A stretch of 49,140 bases of DNA. Origin: JAEUIG01 sp046349775. GTDB lineage: Bacteria; Planctomycetota; Planctomycetia; Planctomycetales; Planctomycetaceae. The position numbers and the translations under genes were made by a program. Positions within the stretch are counted from its first letter, which is position 1. Every line of letters starts with the position of its first letter. The stretch lies in NCBI GenBank assembly GCA_046349775.1, contig JAXMBS010000042.1:1-49140 (forward strand). The letters run 5' to 3'. Positions 10,990-17,972 of the stretch are shown here, in pieces. The notes below the pieces were generated by a model, which saw only the letters and a list, made by a program, of their open reading frames with translations, searched no databases and had not been told where the DNA came from.

Positions 10990-12257
10990 GTCCGCGTCCC
11001 ACATCCCCGAATTCCCCGGGCGACGGCGCCGCATCTGCGCGCGACGACGCGTCCGATCCGAACGACCTCGCGGACCTGCGGGAGCGGCTGACGTACATCG
11101 GCCGCATCGCCTGGCGCGAAGCCCAGCTCACTGCACGGGCCGTGTGGGCGCAATCGCGGAGGCTGCTGCTGTTCGGCAAATCGTGGTGGACGTCGCGGCG
11201 GCTGGAAGCAAAGACGCTGGCGGCGCAGATCGCCCTGGGGGAACGGCTGGTCGAAGTCGATCTGGGAGACGCGGGGCTGCGGGCCCGGCTGGCGGAACTT
11301 CGCGAGAGAAGGAAGAGCTTTGCCGCGGCGAAGGAATCGACGCGGGGGATCGACGCGGAGATCCGCGGACTGTGCGCCCGGCTGGCGGAGCCGTTTTTGG
11401 AGTCGGCGAAGTCGCCGCCGGCCGTGGAAGAACAGCATCGGCAGGCGCTCTCGCTGCGGATGGAGATCGCAAATCGGCGCGCGCGGCAGACGGAGCGGCG
11501 CGCGGCGCTGTTTCCCGACGATGCCGGAATGCGGATTCGCACGGCGATCGGCGTCGGGCTGGCCGTGATATTTCTGTGTCTGATCGGCTCGGCACTGTTT
11601 CGGGACCGGAGCGCGGCGGGCTACCTGCTGCCTGCGAAGATTGATCTCGAGAGTCTGCAACCGCTGGCGTCGTTTCCGATGCCAACGGACTTGCCGGCAG
11701 ATGGCGCGGGTGCGGTCAAGCGGGAGTTCGAGGTCGGGGCGGACCGTTTCCTGCCGGCGCGAAAGGTGTCAGTGACGTTCGTGAACGGCAAACCGGACGG
11801 GGAAGTGCGCAGCGTGTCGGCTGACGGAAAAGTGATCTCGATCGAGCACTACCGGAACGGAGTGCTCAACGGTCTGCGGCAGCGCTTCTATCCAAATGGA
11901 GAAAGATTCAGCGAACTGCGATTCGACAATGGAGTCGCACAGGGGACCGAGTATGTGTACTTCCTCAACGGGCTCCTGGCTTCGAAGACGGACATCATCG
12001 ACGGCTTGCCGCACGGCACGTCGGAAATTTATTTCGATAATGGGTTCCCGTGCGTCAGGTCGCCCTACGTTGGGGGGCTGTTGGACGGCCAGCGATCGCA
12101 CTATCGGCCAGATGATGTGTGTTTTGCGATTGTGACCTGGAGCGAAGGGAAGCTTGTGTCGCAGCAGTTTCTGCAATTGGAAGTGACGTCAGCGGACGTC
12201 GCGGAGATTCAGCGCCGCGGGGAGTTTTCGACGCGGCTGGTCGATCACTGGGAGTAG
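10986..12257 (+). CDS. Membrane protein with coiled coil and MORN/YwqK-like repeats
   Basis: 423 residues. Residues 30-175 are Arg/Glu/Leu-rich and likely coiled coil, 186-205 form one membrane helix, and 260-370 contain repeated motifs of the type F-x-NG-x-x-x-G (FVNGKPDGE, YRNGVLNGL, FDNGVAQGT, FLNGLL). Such motifs are typical of MORN-2/YwqK-like repeat proteins. The start codon overlaps the stop of the DUF4175 gene, so the two are probably made together. I cannot assign a biochemical role; membrane-anchored protein-protein interaction is the simplest reading. Confidence 0.75.
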   Translation: MSPRPTSPNSPGDGAASARDDASDPNDLADLRERLTYIGRIAWREAQLTARAVWAQSRRLLLFGKSWWTSRRLEAKTLAAQIALGERLVEVDLGDAGLRARLAELRERRKSFAAAKESTRGIDAEIRGLCARLAEPFLESAKSPPAVEEQHRQALSLRMEIANRRARQTERRAALFPDDAGMRIRTAIGVGLAVIFLCLIGSALFRDRSAAGYLLPAKIDLESLQPLASFPMPTDLPADGAGAVKREFEVGADRFLPARKVSVTFVNGKPDGEVRSVSADGKVISIEHYRNGVLNGLRQRFYPNGERFSELRFDNGVAQGTEYVYFLNGLLASKTDIIDGLPHGTSEIYFDNGFPCVRSPYVGGLLDGQRSHYRPDDVCFAIVTWSEGKLVSQQFLQLEVTSADVAEIQRRGEFSTRLVDHWE

Positions 12258-12393
12258 GGGAAGATCCAGGGACGGCGATTGGGTGGCACACCCCTGCTGG
12301 CAGCGAAAGTCATGGCGAAGGTGAGGACGGGTCCTGAGTCCTGTCTCCAAAGCCACAGAGAGTGATCTTGACCGATTCGGTCCACGTCGCGCA

Positions 12394-13212
12394 TCAGCGG
12401 CCGACGCGCTGGCCGTAGGAATCGCGCTCGGGGGCGGCGGAGTCGCCGCGGATGGCGGCGAAGGTCTGGTGGCAGGCGCGGATCATGTACTCGAAGTCGT
12501 TGCCGGCCTGCAGCCACTGTGTGCCCAGGTCGATCAGAAACTTCGCGAATTCGGGATTCGCCCCGAAGCCTGAGCCGATGAACTTGCCGGCCTGCCGCGC
12601 CTTCGTGCAGACGGTCCGCATGGCCGCGGCCACGTCCGGATGCGTCACGTCGCCGAGCCGGCCCATCGAACCGGACAGGTCCTGCGGACCGAGGACGAGC
12701 GAATCGAGGCCCTCCAGTTTCACGACCTCGTCCAGCTCCGCCACCAGCTCCTTCGTTTCGACCTGCGCCACGACGAACAGGTCGCGGTTCGCCTGCTGCA
12801 GGTAGGCCTGCTGTTCCAGCCGCCCGTACTGCATCGGCCGCCGCGGGCCGAACCCGCGCGTGCCCATCGGAGGATAGCGGCACGCCGAGACGAACGAGGC
12901 GACTTCCTTCGCCGAATACGACCGCGGCAGGATGATCCCCTCGGCGCCGGAATCGAGGACGCGCTTGATCCAGGCGACGTCGTTGTTGGGGATCCGCACG
13001 ATCGAGGCGCAGCCGCCGGCCCGCGCCGCCATGAGATGACCGAGCATGGACTCGGTCGTCATGGCGTTATGTTCCAGGTCGATCCAGACGAAATCGACGC
13101 TGGGGGCGATGGCCTCGGTGACGGCCGGATCGGTCACGGAGATTCCGCAGCCGAGAACGATCTGTCCGGCGCGAAGTTTTTCGCGCATTTTGTTGATGTG
13201 GGTGCTGATCAT
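12394..13212 (-). CDS. HpcH/HpaI-family class II aldolase (2-keto-3-deoxy acid aldolase type)
   Basis: 272 residues from the ATG at 13212, preceded by GGAAG. Family landmarks are WIDLEHN near the N-terminus (metal-binding Glu region), IVRIPNND, a DSGAEGIILPR strand, QVET and GPQDLSGSMG. The family cleaves 4-hydroxy-2-oxo acids to pyruvate or glyoxylate plus an aldehyde, using a divalent metal, in the cytoplasm. It is the last gene of a co-directional group with an LLM monooxygenase, an FAH-fold protein and an alcohol dehydrogenase, which suggests breakdown of a sugar acid or similar ketoacid. A second aldolase of the same family lies at 37544. Confidence 0.88.
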   Translation of the reverse strand: MISTHINKMREKLRAGQIVLGCGISVTDPAVTEAIAPSVDFVWIDLEHNAMTTESMLGHLMAARAGGCASIVRIPNNDVAWIKRVLDSGAEGIILPRSYSAKEVASFVSACRYPPMGTRGFGPRRPMQYGRLEQQAYLQQANRDLFVVAQVETKELVAELDEVVKLEGLDSLVLGPQDLSGSMGRLGDVTHPDVAAAMRTVCTKARQAGKFIGSGFGANPEFAKFLIDLGTQWLQAGNDFEYMIRACHQTFAAIRGDSAAPERDSYGQRVGR

Positions 13213-13233
13213 GGAGAGCTTCCAGCGGTCAAG

Positions 13234-13293
13234 GGTTGTCGGTCATCGGTTGTCGGTTCTTCCCCTGAATCCCGACTCCTGAATCCTCTCTCT
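13234..13293. repeat. Heptanucleotide arrays in the aldolase/LLM spacer
   Basis: Four heptamers in strict phase at 13234-13261 (GGTTGTC, GGTCATC, GGTTGTC, GGTTCTT). A second array follows at 13266-13293 (TGAATCC, CGACTCC, TGAATCC, TCTCTCT). Together they occupy most of the 82-base spacer and reach to within two bases of the upstream gene's stop codon. Confidence 0.8.
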
Positions 13294-13294
13294 C

Positions 13295-14398
13295 TCAGCC
13301 GCACACGGCCTTATTCAGCCGCGGCATGAGTTCTTTCGCGAACAGTTCCATGCTGCGGAGCCAGGACGGTTTGTCGTCCCAGTCATAGCTCATCAGGACG
13401 AGAGTGCCGAACTCGCCGGTCTCCTCGATCAACCGCAGCAGGCGCTTCAGCACTTCGTCGACGTCGCCGGCGATGATCTGCTCGGACATCAAGTAGTCGA
13501 GCTGGCACTGGGAATCGGGCATGTCGAGGTCGCGCTTGTAGATGCGGCGGCCGAGACCCTTATCGAACAGCCCGCCGATGTACTGATAGTTGCGGCCGAG
13601 CGAGTTCGTGCGGGTGCGCTTCACGGCCTCGGCGGTCGTATCGGCGATAAAGATCGAGCGGGCGACCTTGTAATCGCTCCGCTGCGGCTTGCGTCCGGCC
13701 TCTTCCGCCGCATTGGCGTAAGTCTTCCACAGGTCCGCCACGACGTTGCCGGCGACGAGGCAGTGCGCAAACGGCTGGAACCCGCGCTGGCCGGCGTACT
13801 TCATCGAGAAGGAGTTGCGGCTCATCCCGGGAATCGAGATCGGCGGATGCGGCAACTGATACGGCTGGTGGATGTAGCCGATCAGTCCTTCGGGATCGAC
13901 GGTCTTCTTCAACTCGAACTGCCAGTACTTTCCCTTATGCGAGTAGGGGGGGCCGTGCGACCAGAGGTCGAGGATGCAATCGAGCGATTCGAGCGCCATC
14001 TCGCCGCCGTTTTTCGGATCGAGGCCATAGACCTCGTGATCGGCGGTGACGCTGCCGTTGCCCATGCAGAGGTTCAGCCGTCCCTTCGACATATGGTCGA
14101 GGAACGCGAGCCGGCTGGCGACATGCGCGGGGTGATGCTGATTGAGACAGCATGGTGCCGGGCCCATGCGGATCGTCTTGGTGTCGCCGAGCGCGCGGGC
14201 GATGAACATCTCGGGCATCACGATCGGCTCGTACTTCATCGTGTGATGCTCGCCGATCCAGAACTCCTTGAAGCCGAGCTGTTCGGCGCGGACGATCAGC
14301 TCCAGGTCTTCGTCATAGCCCTGAGCGAGGGGCTTCTCCGGGGGGTGGAACGGCATGATGAACATGCCGTAGTCGATGTGCTGAACAGCCGCGGTCAT
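13295..14398 (-). CDS. LLM-class flavin-dependent monooxygenase (luciferase-like)
   Basis: 367 residues from the ATG at 14398, chosen over a TTG two codons upstream because GGAGA sits six bases before it. The N-terminus has the bacterial luciferase-like TIM-barrel pattern: YGMFIMPFHPP, EQLGFKEFWIGEHH, then RMGPAPCCLNQHHP and MGNGS. This family uses reduced FMN and O2 to oxidise substrates such as alkanesulfonates, limonene or other ketones and aldehydes; the substrate here is open. It sits between the FAH-fold and aldolase genes on the same strand, so an oxygenation step in the same pathway is likely. A flavin reductase is not visible nearby. Confidence 0.9.
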   Translation of the reverse strand: MTAAVQHIDYGMFIMPFHPPEKPLAQGYDEDLELIVRAEQLGFKEFWIGEHHTMKYEPIVMPEMFIARALGDTKTIRMGPAPCCLNQHHPAHVASRLAFLDHMSKGRLNLCMGNGSVTADHEVYGLDPKNGGEMALESLDCILDLWSHGPPYSHKGKYWQFELKKTVDPEGLIGYIHQPYQLPHPPISIPGMSRNSFSMKYAGQRGFQPFAHCLVAGNVVADLWKTYANAAEEAGRKPQRSDYKVARSIFIADTTAEAVKRTRTNSLGRNYQYIGGLFDKGLGRRIYKRDLDMPDSQCQLDYLMSEQIIAGDVDEVLKRLLRLIEETGEFGTLVLMSYDWDDKPSWLRSMELFAKELMPRLNKAVCG

Positions 14399-14446
14399 GC
14401 GCAATCTCCGGGGCGTTTAGGGGCGGGTCTCACAGCATAACAAAAC

Positions 14447-14540
14447 AGAAGCAAAGGAGCAGAGTATCAATGGTACACAGGGAGATCTGCCGCCTCCGTC
14501 TCCCGCGTTCCTCTGCTCCTTGACTCCTTTGTTCCTCAAA
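14447..14540. repeat. Octanucleotide inverted array (AGGA/TCCT family), copy 1
   Basis: Right arm: TCCT recurs every 8 bases at 14509, 14517, 14525 and 14533 (units TCCTCTGC, TCCTTGAC, TCCTTTGT, TCCTCAAA). Left arm: 8-base phase at 14447, 14455 and 14463 (AGAAGCAA, AGGAGCAG, AGTATCAA). The perfect 11-bp pairing is 14454-14464 with 14511-14521. The last unit includes the stop codon of the FAH-fold gene (14536-14538). Confidence 0.8.
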
Positions 14541-15531
14541 GGGGTTGCACTGCAACTTGCGATTCAGACTCACTTGTTCTGTGCAGCGGATTGCGCAACG
14601 GCCGTCCGAACTCCGGCGATTCGATTTCAAACACGTCCCCCGGCCGCGTTCGGACACCGGCGGCGCAACTGAGGGCCGACGCGCCGAAGAAGTGCGCGTG
14701 GAGGTCGCCAGGGCGGCGGAACATCGCATGCTTGAAGTGGTGATGCTCCAGGTTCGCGAACGAATGCGTCATGTGGATTTCGCCGGTTGCGAACGAGTGC
14801 TCCCAGAGCGTTTCGCCATCGCGAACGACGCAGACTCGGCCTTCAATCGATTCCGGCGCATCGCCGACGAGGAGTTCGGGACCGAACGAGCATTGCCGGA
14901 GCTTGGAGGGCGCAAGATACAGATAGTTCTGCCGCTCGAGGATATGGTCGGCGTACTCATTGCCGAGTGCGAAGCCGATTCGCAGGACTTCGCCGTGGTC
15001 GCCGATCAGGTAGAGGCCGACGAGCTCGGCTTCTTCGCCACCGTCGAGGGCGTAGGGAGGCCACTCCAACGGCTGTTCGGGCGAGACGACGATGCTGCCA
15101 TTCCCCTTGTAGAACCACTCCGGGACGGCGCCGATCCGTCCCGGCGGCGGTTTGCCCCCTTCGAGGCCGAGCCGGAACATTTTCATCGAGTCGGTCTCGG
15201 CGCTGCCGGGCGTGCTGTGCATCGCGTTGCGGGCGAGCGCGCTCCCCTTGTGGTCGAGGCCGGTGCCGCTGACGTAGAAGTGCGCCGGATCAGTCGGGTG
15301 ATCGAGCGGTGCGAGGATTCGGCCGGAGGCAACGACAGCGTCATAGCCTTCGAGTTCATCCGATACATGTGCCGCCGCGAGGGCGGCGAGCGGCGTGTGC
15401 TGGCGATGGGCTTCCTGCGCGAGGTGGTAGACGTGCGTCGCATCGCGCAGGATCTGGAGATCGCGGCCGTCCGCCGTGGGGATGGCGATGCGCCGCTGCC
15501 TGTCGGTGGTGAGGAATTGGACGAGCCGCAT
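14536..15531 (-). CDS. FAH-fold AraD1/GguC-family protein
   Basis: 331 residues from the ATG at 15531 (MRLVQFLTTD). A GTG at 15564 would add 11 residues and cannot be excluded. Features of the fumarylacetoacetate hydrolase fold are the YVSGTGLDHKGS segment, the EWFYKGNGSIVV strand and acidic residues around GGEEAELVG that bind the metal in relatives. The AraD1/GguC group is associated with pentonate and hexonate catabolism, usually as a dehydratase or decarboxylase of 2-keto-3-deoxy acids. Placement between an alcohol dehydrogenase and an aldolase fits such a pathway. The exact reaction is inferred. Confidence 0.82.
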   Translation of the reverse strand: MRLVQFLTTDRQRRIAIPTADGRDLQILRDATHVYHLAQEAHRQHTPLAALAAAHVSDELEGYDAVVASGRILAPLDHPTDPAHFYVSGTGLDHKGSALARNAMHSTPGSAETDSMKMFRLGLEGGKPPPGRIGAVPEWFYKGNGSIVVSPEQPLEWPPYALDGGEEAELVGLYLIGDHGEVLRIGFALGNEYADHILERQNYLYLAPSKLRQCSFGPELLVGDAPESIEGRVCVVRDGETLWEHSFATGEIHMTHSFANLEHHHFKHAMFRRPGDLHAHFFGASALSCAAGVRTRPGDVFEIESPEFGRPLRNPLHRTSESESQVAVQPL

Positions 15532-15609
15532 GGGGGTCACGTGATTCAATTTCTTCAAGCGCACATCGCAGCAAGCCCACGGACGGCGGTCCGCGGGCCT
15601 CGCTGCGCG

Positions 15610-16698
15610 TCATCGCATCACGACTTGCGCGGGGTTGATCGCCTGATATTTTCCCTTGTTGGCGGTAATTTCAAAAGCCTGTGCGACCGACTCGATCCCC
15701 TGCAGGACGTGCGTAATAGTCGGTCCCAGGTTGACGCGTCCGCTCGCCGCCAGGCGGACGGTGTGCTCCAGATGGGCCTGCGTGCTGATATCGGGAAACA
15801 AATACCGCAGGCTGCGCTCTCGCAGCAGGTCAACGTCGAGTTCCAGCGGCGCGCCGAACCATGATACGCCAATGACCTTGCCGCCGGAGCGTGCCGAGTC
15901 GATCGCCTGGCGGAGCGTCTGTGTCCCGGCAAGGCCCTGCTTGGGACTGCCGCCGGCGCACTCGAAGACGACGTCGGCGCCGTTACCGTCGGTGAGGTCG
16001 CGGATCGAGGCGACGACGTCGCAGGTCCTGGCGTTGAGCGCGTAGTCCGCCCCCAACTCTTTCGAGATCCGGCAGGACTCGTCGCGGACGTCGACGGTGA
16101 TCAGCTTTCCCGCCCCGCTGATGCGGGCGATCTGCAGGCACTCCAGCCCCATGCTTCCCTGGCCGAAGATAACGACTGAGTCGCCGATGTGGATGCCGGC
16201 CGTCTCGACGGCGGCGATGCTGTCGCTGAGAGACTGGAGGCAGGCCCCTTCGCTGTCCGAGATGGAGTCATCCAGCTTGACCAGCGCGATCTCCGGCAGC
16301 AGGGCAATCTCGCTGAAGCAGCCGGGCTGGTCGAATCCGATGACGGGTCCTTTGCGACACAGCGCGCTGCGATCGGACAGGCAGAGGTTGCACTGCTCGC
16401 ACGGCAGCTTGGCGCGGGCGGCGACGCGATCGCCGACCTTGAACCGCGTGACGCCGGGACCGACCTCGACGATCCGCGCGCTAAACTCATGGCCAAAGAG
16501 TTGCAACGGCGCATCCGCTTCCAGCCGGCGCTTGACGCGGTCGTACGCCAACGTGCGAATGCCGAAGGCCAGCTGGGCCTCGGTCACACTGGGCTGGACG
16601 ACGAGCGGTTCGACGAGGACATGCCTCGGACGGAGCTGCGGTGTGGGAACATCTTCCAGACGGAAGTCGCCAAAGTTGTAGAATCGCCAGGCGCGCAT
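15610..16698 (-). CDS. Zinc-dependent alcohol/polyol dehydrogenase (MDR superfamily)
   Basis: 362 residues from the ATG at 16698. It has the GHEFSA zinc-site motif, a structural zinc loop with four cysteines (CEQCNLCLSDRSALC), and the Rossmann motif GQGSMG for NAD(P). The structure is that of medium-chain dehydrogenases such as sorbitol, threonine and sugar-acid dehydrogenases, which oxidise a secondary alcohol to a ketone. It is followed on the same strand by the FAH-fold, LLM and aldolase genes, so it probably supplies the oxidised sugar-acid intermediate. No ribosome site is obvious: a heptamer array lies immediately upstream of the start. Confidence 0.9.
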   Translation of the reverse strand: MRAWRFYNFGDFRLEDVPTPQLRPRHVLVEPLVVQPSVTEAQLAFGIRTLAYDRVKRRLEADAPLQLFGHEFSARIVEVGPGVTRFKVGDRVAARAKLPCEQCNLCLSDRSALCRKGPVIGFDQPGCFSEIALLPEIALVKLDDSISDSEGACLQSLSDSIAAVETAGIHIGDSVVIFGQGSMGLECLQIARISGAGKLITVDVRDESCRISKELGADYALNARTCDVVASIRDLTDGNGADVVFECAGGSPKQGLAGTQTLRQAIDSARSGGKVIGVSWFGAPLELDVDLLRERSLRYLFPDISTQAHLEHTVRLAASGRVNLGPTITHVLQGIESVAQAFEITANKGKYQAINPAQVVMR

Positions 16699-16704
16699 CG
16701 AATG

Positions 16705-16732
16705 GGTTTATGGTTGATGGTTTATGGTTGAT
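16705..16732. repeat. Heptanucleotide array GGTTTAT/GGTTGAT
   Basis: Four heptamers in exact phase alternate GGTTTAT and GGTTGAT. The array begins six bases upstream of the dehydrogenase ATG (16698, minus strand) and therefore occupies the position where its ribosome site would be. Confidence 0.8.
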
Positions 16733-16786
16733 CGACTCGAAGGAAACATCAAATCTGCACGTCGAATCCCGAAAGGGCTTATTCCT

Positions 16787-16814
16787 GCCCACTGGCTGCT
16801 ACCCACTACCCACT
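16787..16814. repeat. Heptanucleotide array ACCCACT
   Basis: Four units in phase (GCCCACT, GGCTGCT, ACCCACT, ACCCACT) in the same spacer as the GGTTTAT array, on the side nearer the NHL gene's stop codon. It is a different unit family from its neighbour. Confidence 0.65.
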
Positions 16815-16836
16815 GTCGTCCTACGAGCGTCGGGTC

Positions 16837-17806
16837 TCAATCGCACAGCACAAACTTCTGCAGGCTGTGACAGGTGGGATCGACGTGTCCGTGTCTGCCG
16901 CCGGCGGACCAGACGACTTCGGAGACGTACAGGTCGCCGTGTGAGTCGATCGTGATGTCGTGCGGCGCGTAGAAATCGCCGGGGGCCGTGGGGTTGAGTC
17001 CGCCCCCCCAGCGGGCGAGAAGCTCACCCCCGAGGTCGAACACGCTGACGCGGCCGCCGGTGGCGTCGGGACTCGGCGCGACGGTGCCGGGCCACATGCC
17101 CGAGCGGTAACCGAGTTCCGCAACGTAGAGCCGCCCCGCGGGATCGAACGCGACCTGGCAGGGGCGGGCGATGTCGGGCCACTCGCGGACAAATTCGCCG
17201 TTCGGCGAGAACACCTGGAGGCGGCTGTTTTCGCGGTCAGCGACGTAAACGTGACCGTCCGGAGCGACGGCGATGCCGTGGGGGACGTGGAACTGACCGG
17301 GGCCCGCGCCTGGTTCGCCCCACGAGAGCAACAGTTTTCCATTCGGCGAGAACTTGTGGACGCGGGCGTTGCCGTAACCATCCGAGACGAAAATCTCGCC
17401 GGCGGCGGAAAGGGCGACGTTGGTCGGGAAGTAGAAGGGCGGGCCGGCGCGGCGGATCGTGCGGTAGTCGATGCTGGTCGCGCCGGTGTCGGCCGGCTTG
17501 CCGCTGGTGCCGAGCGTGAGGAGCAGCTTGCCGTCGGGCGTGAACTTTCGGACAGGGTATGGTCGAGGTCGTCGTTGAGGTAGACCGAGTCATCGGGGCC
17601 GATCGTGATGCCGTGCGGCCGCGCGGCTTTGCCCTTCGCCCAGGGCGAGACGGTGAGCCGTCGCGGTTGAAGATCATCACCGGGTGGTCGCCGCGGTTGA
17701 AGACGAACACGCGATCGCGCGAGTCCACCGCCGTGGCAGTGACTTCCGTCCAGGTCCAGCCGTTGGGGACTTCCTCCCAGTGAGGTATGGCGTCGTAGCG
17801 AAGCAT
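16837..17806 (-). pseudogene. NHL-repeat (beta-propeller) protein with two frameshifts
   Basis: The protein starts MLRYDAIPHW at the ATG at 17806 and ends FVLCD with TGA at 16837. Translation moves frame once near 17665 and again near 17548. Reading across gives about 322 residues with repeated NHL-type blades (FVFNRGDHPVMIF, VYLNDD, IFVSDGYGNARVHKFSPNG, VYVADRENSRLQVFSPNG). There is no signal peptide. NHL and SMP-30-like propellers near sugar-acid genes are often lactonases or sensors, but no catalytic residues can be named here. Its length and blade order are preserved, so the shifts may be sequencing errors. Confidence 0.75.
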
Positions 17807-17816
17807 TTAAGGAACC

Positions 17817-17843
17817 ACGGAATACACGGAAATGACGGAAGGG
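17817..17843. repeat. Nonanucleotide ACGGAA array, single arm
   Basis: ACGGAA recurs at 17817, 17826 and 17835, a strict period of 9. It matches the left arm of the inverted array at 44182-44209. On the minus strand it reads TTCCGTGTATTCCGTGGTT and lies a few bases before the NHL gene's ATG, the same position as its relative before the ATG at 44320. I found no opposing arm. Confidence 0.75.
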
Positions 17844-17854
17844 AAGAACAAAGG

Positions 17855-17952
17855 AACCGCTAATGAACGCTCATGGACGCTGATTCAGTTCTGCCGGTGA
17901 TCATCGTCTGTGAGTTCATGAAATTCGTGTTTATCAGCGTTCATTAGCGGTT
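17855..17952. repeat. Decanucleotide inverted array with 17-bp perfect arms
   Basis: CGCT recurs at 17858, 17868 and 17878 (units CGCTAATGAA, CGCTCATGGA, CGCTGATTCA). In the opposing arm AGCG recurs at 17936 and 17946. Bases 17855-17871 and 17936-17952 are perfect reverse complements. There is no T tract after the stem. It sits upstream of the NHL gene and downstream of the S46 peptidase stop at 17973. Confidence 0.85.
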
Positions 17953-17972
17953 TTTCTGCTTCGTGTGGACAG

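Noticed and set aside
12330..12352. A further heptamer array (TCCTGAG, TCCTGTC, TCCAAAG)
   Set aside because: Only three loose units and no opposing arm; too weak to list with the others.
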